Below are positions 24,370 through 32,830 of a DNA stretch of 64,000 bases, piece by piece. The stretch is from an uncultured Flavobacteriales bacterium. Lineage in GTDB: Bacteria > Bacteroidota > Bacteroidia > Flavobacteriales_D > Crocinitomicaceae. Location: positions 124,001 to 188,000 of the forward strand of contig CAIZQH010000003.1 of assembly GCA_903935095.1 (NCBI GenBank), read 5' to 3'. A program made the position numbers and the translations under genes. Each line of letters opens with the position of its first letter. Position 1 is the first letter of the stretch. Below the pieces are notes generated by a model. That model saw nothing but the letters and a program-made list of their open reading frames with translations, was not told the DNA's origin and did no database searches.

Positions 24370-25167
24370 ATGAAAAAACTTTTCGCATTGGGAAAGCAAT
24401 TCCTAAGCATCCTATTCCTTTTCATCAGCTTGACATCGTGTAAATTGCGTGAGAAATTGGTGTATTTACACAATCCGGTGGGGGACACCACGCAAGTCGT
24501 GAAAAATACCTATTCTCCTATTTTGCGTGTCGATGATCAGTTGAGTATCATGGTAGGTGGAAGTGACCAAGAAGCCTTAGCTCCTTTTCAGTTTTTCTCT
24601 GGTGGCGGTGCAAATGGTGGCGCACAACAAAATATGCAGATAATGGGTGGAATCCACTACCTAATCGACATCAACGGAAACATCAATTTTCCGGTCTTGG
24701 GATTTGTGCACTTGGCGGGGAAAACGCGTTTGGAAGCAGTCATCTACTTACAAGAACAATTGGCACAATACGTCGAGAATCCAGTAGTGAACATTGAAAT
24801 CAAGAATTTTAAGTTTACGGTACTTGGACAAGTGAAAGCACCTGGAATTCAAACCGTTTCCACGGATCGATTAACGATTTTAGAGGCCATTGGAAAGGCG
24901 GGGGACTTACAAATCACCGGTTTGCGAAACAATGTATTGGTGGTGCGTGAGATGAATGGACAACGCATCGAATACCGACTCGATTTAACGAACAAAAGCA
25001 TTTACAATTCTCCCGCATTTTACGTTTGTCAAAATGACGTGATCTACGTAGAACCAAACTTCTCAGCGAATTTCCAAGGAACCAACTTTCAAACATATAC
25101 GCAGTTAGGAACAACACTCGTTTCCATTTTCCTTTCTGTATTCACACTTATCACCCTTACGAAGTAA
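24370..25167 (+). CDS. Wza/BexD-type polysaccharide export lipoprotein
   Basis: A 265-residue outer-membrane export protein. The N-terminus is a lipoprotein signal with lipobox SLTSC (Cys24). The Poly_export domain spans roughly residues 45-135 (YSPILRVDDQLSIMVGG, then YLIDINGNINFPVLGFVHLA), and an SLBB-type domain follows (FTVLGQVKAPGIQTV, ILEAIGKAGDLQITG). The C-terminus ends in a hydrophobic segment, LGTTLVSIFLSVFTLITL, probably the membrane helix of the octameric channel. The final base of its TAA stop is the first base of the next ATG, so it is coupled to the tyrosine kinase with which it should form the export complex. Confidence 0.92.
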   Translation: MKKLFALGKQFLSILFLFISLTSCKLREKLVYLHNPVGDTTQVVKNTYSPILRVDDQLSIMVGGSDQEALAPFQFFSGGGANGGAQQNMQIMGGIHYLIDINGNINFPVLGFVHLAGKTRLEAVIYLQEQLAQYVENPVVNIEIKNFKFTVLGQVKAPGIQTVSTDRLTILEAIGKAGDLQITGLRNNVLVVREMNGQRIEYRLDLTNKSIYNSPAFYVCQNDVIYVEPNFSANFQGTNFQTYTQLGTTLVSIFLSVFTLITLTK

Positions 25168-27659
25168 TGTCAGAGGATTTAAACCTACAACAGTCACAAC
25201 AAGACGCTCCAGAACCGAAGATCAATATTCGTGAATTGATTGACCGTTACCTGCATTACTGGGTATGGTTTGTCATTGGGATTCTGATTTGTTGTTTCGT
25301 GGCATATACCATGTTGCGTTATTCAACACCGATTTATCAGTCCAGCGCTACGATCTTAGTTCAAAACCAAGAGGAGGATGTACTGAAAGGATTATCTGCA
25401 TTCCAAGAACTTGGCTTAACAGAGAAAAGTACCAAATTGGACAACGAGATTGCCTTGTTCAAGACACCAGCGATTCTCGAAAGTGTGGTTCGTAAGTTAA
25501 ACTTGAACCGAACGTATTTGATGGTCGGACAAAATGCTGGAATCAAAAAATCGGAATTATACAAAAACACACCCTTCACCTTGGAGGCTTTTGGTCCAGA
25601 TAGTCTGTTGGATACACAGGGAGCAACGTTTAACCTTAAAGTACTTACTTCTTCGCGTTTCGAATTGTACATAGATGAGAAAACATTTTTAGGTTCCCAT
25701 TCCTTTAATACACCGATTTCTACTCGAATAGGAGTGATTTCCTTCATGAAGAATAATAACTTCGGACAAGCAACGGTTGGGAATGAGTTTATCGTCAGTA
25801 TCGCACCAATCAAAGAGGTCGCATCCTCTATTGGAGGTCAAATCACCTTAGCACGTGTTGACAAAATTTCTGACTTGATTTCGGTTTCCATGAGCGGCCC
25901 GTTGATTGAAAAGAACAACGAGATCATTACCACCTTGATCAACGAACATGGAACCCAAAGCATCTATGATAAAAACGAGATGACGCGTAAAACGAGTGCC
26001 TTCATCAATGACCGCATGGCCTATATCACGGAGGAATTATCCAATGTGGAGAAGGATGTTGAAGCGTTTAAAACCAAACACAACATTGTGGATGTTGCTA
26101 CGCAAGGTGGTGAATTCGTAGCGAAACAAAGCGCTGCGGAAGAGCAAATCATCCAGACATCCGTTCAGTTGAGTTTGAATGAGTATTTGCAAGAATACCT
26201 GCAAAAACACCAAGAATACACGGAACTCTTGCCTTCCAACCTCGGATTTGAGGATGGCTCAATTGTAGCAATGACCACACAGTACAACAAACTCTTGTTG
26301 GACCGCCAGCGCTTGTTGAAGAATTCCAGTTTAAAGAACCCAGCCGTTCAGAAAATCGATGACCAGTTGATCGGTTTGCGTCATTCCATGGAAGAAGGCT
26401 TGCGTTCGAATAAGTCTCGCTTGAAAATCACTTTGAATTCTTTGAATGTCGTTGAAAAGCGTTACAAGGATAAAATTGCATCAGTACCTGGATACGAGCG
26501 TGAGTTCCGCGACATCGAGCGCCAACAAAAAATCAAAGAAACCTTATACATTTTCTTGTTGCAAAAACGCGAAGAGAATGAAATCAAAACGGCTTCGTCC
26601 ATTGGTAACACGAAAATTATTTATGAAGCGAGTAGCAATGGTGTTCCGACAGAACCAAACAAAAAGAAATACTACATTTTTGCCGTTGCCTTAGGACTTT
26701 TGATTCCATTTGGTTTGATCTACTTGAAATATTTATTAGATAGTAAAGTTCACGGACTTCACGACTTAATCAAATTTAAAATTCCAGCAATTGGGGAAGT
26801 GCCGAAAGGAGACGATTCCGGTAGAACCATTGTAGCTACAAAAAATGCGCGAACCCATATAGCTGAGGCATTCCGTATGATTCGAACCAACTTGACCTTC
26901 ATGTTGGAAAGCGAAACAAAAGGTTCCAAAGTCATTATGGTTACTTCTTCTATTGCAGGAGAAGGTAAAACTTTCATTTCCATCAATATTGGACATACGC
27001 TATCGCATGGTGATAAAAAAGTAATGGTCATAGGGTTGGATTTACGTGCGCCAAAAATCGCGCGTTACGTGGATGTAGCAAAATCTGTTGGTGTGACCAA
27101 CTACATTGTCAATGAAGACTTAACCTTTGATGACATCGTTGTTCACGATCCAGGAAATAAGAATTTGGATTACATCATTTCCGGTGACATTCCACCGAAT
27201 CCATCAGAGTTATTATTACGTCCACGTTTGGTTGAATTAATCGACATCGCGAAGTCTCGTTATGATTACATCATTTTAGATACAGCTCCAGTGGCACTTG
27301 TTGCTGATTCCCTGCATTGCCACAAATTTGCGGACATCGTTATTTACGTTGCAAGAGCTGAGCATCTTGATCGACGCATGTTAAGTATTCCCGCAAGTCT
27401 ATACCACGAAAAGAAAATGCCTAATATGGCTGTTCTAGTTAACGCGACCGACCTAACTGGCAAAGGCTACGGTTATGGTTACGGCTACGGAGCTGGTTAT
27501 GGCTACGGTTATGGCTACGGTTATGGCTACGGTTATGGTTATGGTTATGGTTCTTCCGGAAACGAGTATTTTGATAAGCCAGCTCAAAAGAAACGCAGTT
27601 GGAGAAAACGCATGGAACGTGTTTTCCCATTTATCCGCATCTTCTTTAAAAAGAAATAA
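25167..27659 (+). CDS. Wzc-type tyrosine autokinase / polysaccharide co-polymerase with Tyr-Gly tail
   Basis: An 830-residue inner-membrane protein controlling chain length and export. A Wzz domain with the first span (YWVWFVIGILICCFVAYTML, residues ~32-51) leads into a long periplasmic coiled coil and a GNVR-like region before the second span (~500-525). The cytoplasmic BY-kinase has Walker A SSIAGEGKTF (~596), Walker A' VIGLDLRAP and Walker B YDYIILDTAP. The tail, residues 767-794, is an alternating Gly-Tyr run with 13 tyrosines, the presumed autophosphorylation cluster, encoded by 6/12-bp repeats. It ends in a basic segment. TAATG coupling joins it to the export lipoprotein gene. Confidence 0.93.
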   Translation: MSEDLNLQQSQQDAPEPKINIRELIDRYLHYWVWFVIGILICCFVAYTMLRYSTPIYQSSATILVQNQEEDVLKGLSAFQELGLTEKSTKLDNEIALFKTPAILESVVRKLNLNRTYLMVGQNAGIKKSELYKNTPFTLEAFGPDSLLDTQGATFNLKVLTSSRFELYIDEKTFLGSHSFNTPISTRIGVISFMKNNNFGQATVGNEFIVSIAPIKEVASSIGGQITLARVDKISDLISVSMSGPLIEKNNEIITTLINEHGTQSIYDKNEMTRKTSAFINDRMAYITEELSNVEKDVEAFKTKHNIVDVATQGGEFVAKQSAAEEQIIQTSVQLSLNEYLQEYLQKHQEYTELLPSNLGFEDGSIVAMTTQYNKLLLDRQRLLKNSSLKNPAVQKIDDQLIGLRHSMEEGLRSNKSRLKITLNSLNVVEKRYKDKIASVPGYEREFRDIERQQKIKETLYIFLLQKREENEIKTASSIGNTKIIYEASSNGVPTEPNKKKYYIFAVALGLLIPFGLIYLKYLLDSKVHGLHDLIKFKIPAIGEVPKGDDSGRTIVATKNARTHIAEAFRMIRTNLTFMLESETKGSKVIMVTSSIAGEGKTFISINIGHTLSHGDKKVMVIGLDLRAPKIARYVDVAKSVGVTNYIVNEDLTFDDIVVHDPGNKNLDYIISGDIPPNPSELLLRPRLVELIDIAKSRYDYIILDTAPVALVADSLHCHKFADIVIYVARAEHLDRRMLSIPASLYHEKKMPNMAVLVNATDLTGKGYGYGYGYGAGYGYGYGYGYGYGYGYGYGSSGNEYFDKPAQKKRSWRKRMERVFPFIRIFFKKK
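27465..27548 (+). repeat. GGYTAY tandem repeat encoding the kinase tyrosine tail
   Basis: Twenty-eight codons made of GGC/GGT alternating with TAC/TAT, largely as the 12-mer GGCTACGGTTAT, with one GGAGCT interruption at 27489-27494. The period is a multiple of three, so slippage would change the number of tyrosines without breaking the frame. Confidence 0.95.
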
Positions 27660-27665
27660 ATAACG

Positions 27666-28427
27666 ATGAAACTTAGTCACTCACTTTTGATCTTGCTGTT
27701 GTTCGTTCGCGTTCTAGCAAATGCTCAAGGTGAAGTGAAAAATGAGTCCATCAGTACGCCTTTAGTAGGCGTTCATTGGGGAGGTAATCTACCAGGTGCT
27801 GACTTATTGGCACGTTATGGCTTTTTGAACAACCTCGGCTTCACAGCGGGTTACAAACTTCAAAATCAATGGTATTTTGGTGTCGACGCCAATTTTATTT
27901 TCGGGAATACCGTTAAAATGAACGGAATCTTTGATCACTTATTAGATGACAAAGGTAACATCACCGATGTAAATGGAACCATTGCTACGGTTTTGGTTTA
28001 TCCACGAGGTTTCAATGCGAATTTCAGTGTAGGACGCTTATTTCCTACCGGAAAGAAAAACGCCAATTCAGGAATTCTTGTTCATGCAGGCGCAGGTTAC
28101 TTACTTCATCACCTACGCATCGAAACCAACGATCAGGTCGTTCCACAAATAGAACTTACCTACAAACGTGGATACGACCGTATGACTACTGGATTGAACA
28201 TTCATCAATTTGTTGGCTATTCCTTTCTCAACAACGGAGGTCCACTCAATTTTTACGCCGGCATCTATTGCCAACAAGGTTTGACGTACAATCGTCGTAC
28301 CATCAACTACGACCAACCGGACATTCCCGTGTCCACCTCCATGCGACTGGATCTACAGACAGGCATCCGCATCGGTTGGTATATCCCGTTTTATTCGAAG
28401 AAACCGAAGGATTATTATTATAATTAG
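27666..28427 (+). CDS. Outer-membrane beta-barrel-like protein of the export locus
   Basis: A 253-residue exported protein with a signal peptide (cut near VLANAQ, residue 20). The mature part alternates hydrophobic and polar residues in barrel fashion: LGFTAGYKLQNQWYFGVDAN, GILVHAGAGYLLHHLRIE, LNFYAGIYCQQGLTYN and the closing LDLQTGIRIGWYIPF. It has no recognisable enzymatic motif. It starts 6 nt after the tyrosine kinase stop, so it is cotranscribed with the Wza/Wzc pair and may help surface transit or anchoring of the polymer; that is inference. Its TAG stop is part of the next repeat array (TTAGTGCCTAGTGACTAG). Confidence 0.75.
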   Translation: MKLSHSLLILLLFVRVLANAQGEVKNESISTPLVGVHWGGNLPGADLLARYGFLNNLGFTAGYKLQNQWYFGVDANFIFGNTVKMNGIFDHLLDDKGNITDVNGTIATVLVYPRGFNANFSVGRLFPTGKKNANSGILVHAGAGYLLHHLRIETNDQVVPQIELTYKRGYDRMTTGLNIHQFVGYSFLNNGGPLNFYAGIYCQQGLTYNRRTINYDQPDIPVSTSMRLDLQTGIRIGWYIPFYSKKPKDYYYN

Positions 28428-28490
28428 TGCCTAGTGACTAGTCACTAATCACTTGGCACTAGGCACTAATTAGCACATTAGCAAATTAAC
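28426..28490. repeat. Compact repeat block 8 with both end arrays
   Basis: The GTGC-type array (TAGTGCCTAGTGACTAG) is followed at once by the inverted one (CACTAATCACTTGGCAC, then ACTAGGCACTAATTAGCAC). It sits between the stop of the barrel gene and the TTG start of waaA. This is the shortest block showing both ends. Confidence 0.8.
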
Positions 28491-28514
28491 TTTATTTTTA
28501 CAAAAAACTTCTCT

Positions 28515-29714
28515 TTGTCCCTGATCTATACTTTTTTCATTCGATGCTATGGCGTGATGCTTCACATGGCTTCCTGGTTTCATCCGAAGGCGAAGGCATG
28601 GGTGTCGGGACGTCGAAACTGGGAAGCGAAGTTGCGTGCACAGATTCCCGCGGATCGCAAGGTGCTTTGGTTTCATTGTGCTTCGCTTGGCGAATTCGAC
28701 CAAGGATTGCCCTTGATGAAGTCTATGAAGGAGGAAGATCCAAGTTTGTTTTTATTGGTGAGTTTCTTTTCGCCGTCTGGAATGGAACATTACCAGAAAC
28801 GCGAACCCATGGTGGATGCAGCCTGCTACCTGCCACTCGATACACTGCAAAACGCTCAGACATTTATCCAGATTGTTCAACCGGTAAAGGCTGTTTTCGT
28901 CAAGTATGAATTCTGGCCGAATTTCTTGCGAGCCTTAGCAGAAAAGGACCTTGAAACGATCGCTGTTTCCGCCATTTTTCGTCCATCACAAATCTATTTT
29001 CGATGGTACGGTGGATTTTTCAGAAGTGCTTTGAAGCATGTTCGCCATTTTCATGTACAAAACGAAGCAAGTAAGAACTTGTTGGAGTCCATTGGTATGC
29101 ACAATTGTACAGTTTCTGGCGATCTTCGTTACAAACGCGTATTCCAAGCTAAGAAATTGGCCATGCAGACGTCCAACGAATTACTGGCGACCTTTACATC
29201 GGGATCCACAACGCTCATCCTCGGAAGTTCGTGGCCCAAAGAAGAAAGCATTTTGCAGGAAGTCCTACCGCAGCTCGGAACGATTAAAGTCATCATTGCC
29301 CCACACGATGTCAGTGAAGGCCATATTTCAGCCATTCAAGCAGCGTTTCCAAGTGCATTGCGCTATACACAGCTTAACGCAACTGGAGATGCAGCAAAGC
29401 TCACGGATGCGCAAATTCTGATCATCGATTCCATCGGACAATTAAGTGCGGCTTACCGTTACGGAACCATTGCCTTTATCGGTGGTGGATTCACCGGAAA
29501 CTTACACAATACCTTAGAACCAGCTGTTTATGGACTCCCGCTTTTATTCGGACCAAAACACAGCAAATTCCCTGAAGCGGAACTATTTCTTCAAAAAGGC
29601 TTCGCCCTCGAAGTCACCAATGCCACAGATTTCTCTGAGGCCTTCCACAACCTATTGAATAATGCATCTGCGCTACGCTCTGAAATGGAGGCGTTTGTGA
29701 ATGGTGAGCAGTGA
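28515..29714 (+). CDS. waaA: 3-deoxy-D-manno-octulosonic acid (Kdo) transferase
   Basis: A 399-residue GT30 enzyme that adds Kdo to lipid A precursor at the inner membrane. IYTFFIRCYGVMLHMASWFHP is the N-terminal membrane anchor; WFHCASLGEFDQGLPLM carries the catalytic-type Glu in the SLGE motif; FFSPSGMEHY, FVKYEFWPNFL, LGSSWPKEES and FIGGGFTGNLHNTLEPAVYG with LLFGPKHSKFPEA complete the family pattern. The start is TTG at 28515, needed to include the anchor; the next Met would cut it. It follows repeat block 8 and its TGA stop lies in the next GTGC-type run (GGTGAGCAGTGA). Function is secure. Confidence 0.93.
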   Translation: MSLIYTFFIRCYGVMLHMASWFHPKAKAWVSGRRNWEAKLRAQIPADRKVLWFHCASLGEFDQGLPLMKSMKEEDPSLFLLVSFFSPSGMEHYQKREPMVDAACYLPLDTLQNAQTFIQIVQPVKAVFVKYEFWPNFLRALAEKDLETIAVSAIFRPSQIYFRWYGGFFRSALKHVRHFHVQNEASKNLLESIGMHNCTVSGDLRYKRVFQAKKLAMQTSNELLATFTSGSTTLILGSSWPKEESILQEVLPQLGTIKVIIAPHDVSEGHISAIQAAFPSALRYTQLNATGDAAKLTDAQILIIDSIGQLSAAYRYGTIAFIGGGFTGNLHNTLEPAVYGLPLLFGPKHSKFPEAELFLQKGFALEVTNATDFSEAFHNLLNNASALRSEMEAFVNGEQ

Positions 29715-29755
29715 ACCTTCTGACTAGTGAGCAGTGAACAGTGCTCAGTGCCGAT
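29707..29755. repeat. GTGC-type repeat run after waaA
   Basis: Imperfect heptamers (GTGAGCAGTGAACC, then TAGTGAGCAGTGAACAGTG, then GTGCTCAGTGCCG) begin at the waaA stop. No right-hand inverted array is visible before the toxin-antitoxin promoter. Confidence 0.7.
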
Positions 29756-29792
29756 GTAGTAAACTACATTCCAAAAAGTTCTTATAAAGTTT

Positions 29793-29800
29793 TATATTTG
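29793..29800 (+). promoter_or_regulatory. -7 box (TATATTTG) directly before the MntA gene
   Basis: TATATTTG fits TAnnTTTG and ends only 4 nt before the ATG at 29805, so transcription may begin at or next to the start codon. A clear -33 TTG is not visible. Confidence 0.5.
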
Positions 29801-29804
29801 TCAT

Positions 29805-30098
29805 ATGAACTTAGATCAAGCAAAACTTGAAAGTGTAAAAGCGTATTTTAGAACGAGGCCAGTTCTGAAAGCGTATTTGTTTGGTTCATATGTTAGGGGG
29901 CAAGCAGATGATAAAAGTGATATTGACATTTTAGTAGAGTTAGATTATTCCCAAAAGATTGGATTAGGTTTTGTTCAAATGCAAATTGATCTTGAAGAAA
30001 TCCTTCATTCAAAAGTAGATTTAGTCTCGTCTAGTGGACTTTCCAAATACATCAAGTCATTTATTGAAGATGAGAAAAAACTGATATATGCGAGGTAA
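29805..30098 (+). CDS. mntA: MntA-like nucleotidyltransferase antitoxin
   Basis: A 97-residue minimal nucleotidyltransferase. KAYLFGSYVRGQADDKSDID contains the GS-x10-D-x-D catalytic motif, with the third acidic residue in KVDLVSS. In studied MntA/HepT systems this enzyme AMPylates the HepT toxin and so silences it. The gene overlaps the following HepT-like gene by 11 nt, as in typical pairs. A TATATTTG box sits just upstream. Base composition is AT-rich compared with waaA and purF on either side, and the pair is enclosed by repeat blocks, in keeping with acquisition by transfer. Confidence 0.88.
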   Translation: MNLDQAKLESVKAYFRTRPVLKAYLFGSYVRGQADDKSDIDILVELDYSQKIGLGFVQMQIDLEEILHSKVDLVSSSGLSKYIKSFIEDEKKLIYAR

Positions 30099-30432
30099 AT
30101 TAGGTGATAAAGCTCGTTTAAATCACATTGTTGATGCAATTTCGGAAGTAGAGAATTATTTGCTTCATGCAGATTTTGATACATTTATCAATCATTCAAT
30201 GATGAGGTTTGCCTGTATAAAACAATTGGAAATAATAGGGGAGGCCAGTAATCATATTTCAATCGAAGTAAAGACACAATTTTCCGATATTGAATGGAAT
30301 CAACTTAAAGGTATGAGGAATATTTTTGTTCACGAATATTTTGGCGTTGATACTCGATTGGTCTGGGAAATTTTGAAAAATGACATACCAGATTTAAAAG
30401 TAAAAGTTTCTGCAGTATTAGAATCAGTCTAA
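30088..30432 (+). CDS. hepT: HepT-like (DUF86) ribonuclease toxin
   Basis: A 114-residue HEPN-domain protein. RFACIKQLEIIGEASNHIS is the central helix, and RNIFVHEYFGVD contains the R-x4-H-x-Y motif of HEPN ribonucleases with the tyrosine that MntA modifies. All three key residues are present, so it may be active. It starts inside the end of the mntA gene, giving coupled synthesis of toxin and antitoxin. No anti-phage or other partner gene is adjacent; downstream is repeat sequence and then purF on the other strand. Confidence 0.88.
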   Translation: MRGKLGDKARLNHIVDAISEVENYLLHADFDTFINHSMMRFACIKQLEIIGEASNHISIEVKTQFSDIEWNQLKGMRNIFVHEYFGVDTRLVWEILKNDIPDLKVKVSAVLESV

Positions 30433-30648
30433 TGGACCTACTCATTCGTTTACCCAAAGAAATATCCGATTAATTATAATCTAGCACTGAGCACTAGTCT
30501 CTGCGAACTAGTCATTGACTTACCCCATCTACGGAAATATTCGATTAGTTATAATCCCGCACTGATCCGCGGGCGGACTAGCCAATAACCACTAAATTAG
30601 CAAATTAGCACATTGGCACATTAGCATCCCGAAGGCTCGGGACGAACA
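30433..30648. repeat. Repeat block 10 with a ~50-bp tandem duplication
   Basis: Two diverged copies of one segment lie at 30441-30490 and 30511-30564 (shared ATTCG-type start, ATATTCGATTAGTTATAAT-like middle, GCACTGA end). A TCCGCGGGCGGA palindrome follows the second copy, then GCAC-type octamers and the hairpin TCCCGAAGGCTCGGGA (30627-30642). The block's right edge supplies the TAA stop of purF on the minus strand. No gene is visible. Confidence 0.75.
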
Positions 30649-32550
30649 TTAATACGCTCTCTCATTCCTCTTCTCCACCCAATTTATAAAGGCCTTGTTC
30701 ACCACTTTGTTTCCACCTGGGGTTGGATAATCACCGGTGAAATACCAGTCTCCAAGGTGATCTGGACAAGCAATGTGTAGGTTCTCTACGGTTTGGAAAA
30801 CGATTTCTACTTTCGCCTTGATAGTTGGAGGAGTCAAAAGTTCCGCGATTTTTGTAGAAACTTCTTCGTTGCTGAATGGCGCATAGATTTCTTTGACGAA
30901 ATTGCGCACTTGTTCCTTAGGAAGGTTTACTTGCTCTAAACATTTCTCGTATACTTCTTTTATGACGCGGTCCATTTTACGGTCACGTAGCAATTGAATC
31001 GCTGCTTCAAATGCAATAAAATCGCCCATTTTCGCCATGTCGATTCCGTAACAATCCGGGTAACGGATCTGCGGTGCGGAGGAAACCACCACAATTTTCT
31101 TCGGCGACAAGCGATCGAGAATGCGTAGAATACTTTGTTTTAATGTTGTTCCACGAACAATACTGTCGTCAATTACGATGAGGTTGTCCGTTCCTGGACG
31201 CACACTTCCGTATGTGATGTCATATACATGAGCAACAAGGTCATCACGGGAATCATCTTGGGTGATGAACGTGCGTAATTTTGCATCCTTAATGGCAATT
31301 TTTTCAACGCGTGCACGACGATTGATAATTTCTGAAATCTGTTCAGCAGTTGCATCAGGACCCAGCGCTTGAATTTGCTTGACCTTTTGTATGTTCAAGT
31401 TTTCCTCGAGTCCTTTGATCAATCCGTAGAAGGAAACTTCAGCGGTATTCGGAATGAAGGAAAATACACTATTATCGAAGTCATGTTTGACAGTTTCTAA
31501 CACTTGGTCCACGATTAATCGTCCTAGCGCTTTTCGTTCTTTGTAAATATCAGCATCAGATCCTCGAGAGAAATAAATGCGCTCAAACGAACATTTTTTA
31601 ATTTCACGTGGTACGTTGATCATCTCTTCTTTGACTTCACCGCTTTTTTTCACGATTAATCCGTGTCCAGGTTGCAATTCATGGATTTGATCACTGGTTA
31701 AGTTGAAGGCCGTTTGAATCACCGGACGTTCCGAAGCTACGACACAAATCTCCTCATCCTCATACCAAAATGCTGGACGAATGCCATTCGGATCGCGCAA
31801 CACGAAAGCATCACCGTGTCCGAGAAGTCCAGCCATCGCGTATCCACCATCCCACACTTCGGATGCTTTCTTCAGGATTTTCACCAAGTTCATTTCCTTC
31901 GCGATGCGCGCATAAATTTGATCCTTGGAATAGCCAAGTGATTTGTAGTGCGCGTATAAATCATCGTTCTCTACATCCAAGAAATGTCCGATTTTCTCCA
32001 ATACGGTGACCGTATCGCTTTTCTCCTTCGGATGTTGACCTAAGTTGACCAAGTTTTGGAACAACTCGTCTACATTCGTTAAGTTAAAGTTTCCTGCAAC
32101 CACAAGGTTTCGGGTAATCCAGTTGTTTTGACGTAAAAAGGGATGACAACTTTCAATCGAATTTCGACCAAAGGTTCCGTATCGCAGGTGTCCTAAAAAC
32201 AACTCTCCGGTAAATCCAGCATGTTGTTTTAGGTAATTGACATCCTTTAAATGCGCTGGATTTTCTTGTTGAATTTGTCGGAATTTCCCATTGATTTGAT
32301 CAAAAATATCCTGTGTTGGATTTTTTTTAATCGAACGCGTTCTTGAAATGTAACGCTGACCGGGTTCCATGTCGAACTTAATGTTCGCTATCCCCGCACC
32401 ATCTTGACCACGATTGTGTTGTTTTTCCATGAGCAAGTGCATCTTATTGATGCCATACAGCGCAGTGCCGTACTTTTCGAGGTAGTATTCTAAAGGTTTT
32501 TTAAGTCTCAAAAGAGCTATTCCACACTCATGTTTTATCGGATCACTCAT
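30649..32550 (-). CDS. purF: Amidophosphoribosyltransferase (class II glutamine amidotransferase)
   Basis: A 633-residue enzyme for the first step of purine synthesis, making phosphoribosylamine from PRPP and glutamine. The N-terminus MSDPIKHECGIALLRL places the nucleophile at Cys9, so a short propeptide should be removed. QHNRGQDGAGIA and LGHLRYGTFGRNSIE belong to the glutaminase domain; NLIVIDDSIVRGTTLKQSIL is the PRPP-binding loop of the transferase domain. The length exceeds that of E. coli PurF but fits, from memory, the longer Bacteroidota form. ATG 32550 is chosen over the upstream frame extension, which is repeat-derived. Its stop lies in the neighbouring repeat. Confidence 0.92.
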   Translation of the reverse strand: MSDPIKHECGIALLRLKKPLEYYLEKYGTALYGINKMHLLMEKQHNRGQDGAGIANIKFDMEPGQRYISRTRSIKKNPTQDIFDQINGKFRQIQQENPAHLKDVNYLKQHAGFTGELFLGHLRYGTFGRNSIESCHPFLRQNNWITRNLVVAGNFNLTNVDELFQNLVNLGQHPKEKSDTVTVLEKIGHFLDVENDDLYAHYKSLGYSKDQIYARIAKEMNLVKILKKASEVWDGGYAMAGLLGHGDAFVLRDPNGIRPAFWYEDEEICVVASERPVIQTAFNLTSDQIHELQPGHGLIVKKSGEVKEEMINVPREIKKCSFERIYFSRGSDADIYKERKALGRLIVDQVLETVKHDFDNSVFSFIPNTAEVSFYGLIKGLEENLNIQKVKQIQALGPDATAEQISEIINRRARVEKIAIKDAKLRTFITQDDSRDDLVAHVYDITYGSVRPGTDNLIVIDDSIVRGTTLKQSILRILDRLSPKKIVVVSSAPQIRYPDCYGIDMAKMGDFIAFEAAIQLLRDRKMDRVIKEVYEKCLEQVNLPKEQVRNFVKEIYAPFSNEEVSTKIAELLTPPTIKAKVEIVFQTVENLHIACPDHLGDWYFTGDYPTPGGNKVVNKAFINWVEKRNERAY

Positions 32551-32830
32551 GGTTCGTTGATGTTTGTGGCAAAGATAGTTATAATGTGCTAATGTGCTAA
32601 TATGCCAATGTGCTAATTGGTTGCTGATGGCTCTTCGCAAGCGAAGATAGGTTCTTAGTATCGGTTTTTTAAAAATTCAATCCCTTCAGGGTTGTGGTTT
32701 GTCGAGGATTTGTTTTTTGTTTGGAGAATTGACCCCTTCAGGGTCGGTAAACTCGAAGCACATTAGCATCCCGAAGGGTCGGGTCCGCGACTGCGGACGA
32801 ACATTAGCACATTATCCGTATTTTTACACA
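32551..32830. repeat. Repeat block 11 between divergent purF and ankyrin genes
   Basis: A TATCTTTG box for purF reads leftward (complement of 32570-32577). Then come GTGC octamers (32586-32617), TCTTCGCAAGCGAAGA (32632-32647), two CCCTTCAGGG-type hairpins (32678-32694 and 32731-32745), and a TCCCGAAGGGTCGGG hairpin carrying an inserted TCCGCGACTGCGG (32784-32796), ending in GCAC-type octamers to 32817. Both end arrays are present. Confidence 0.8.

Noticed and set aside
27439..27680. Antisense frames with Asn/His or Ile/Thr/Val repeats over the tyrosine tail
   Set aside because: They are the complement of the GGYTAY repeat and have no independent support.
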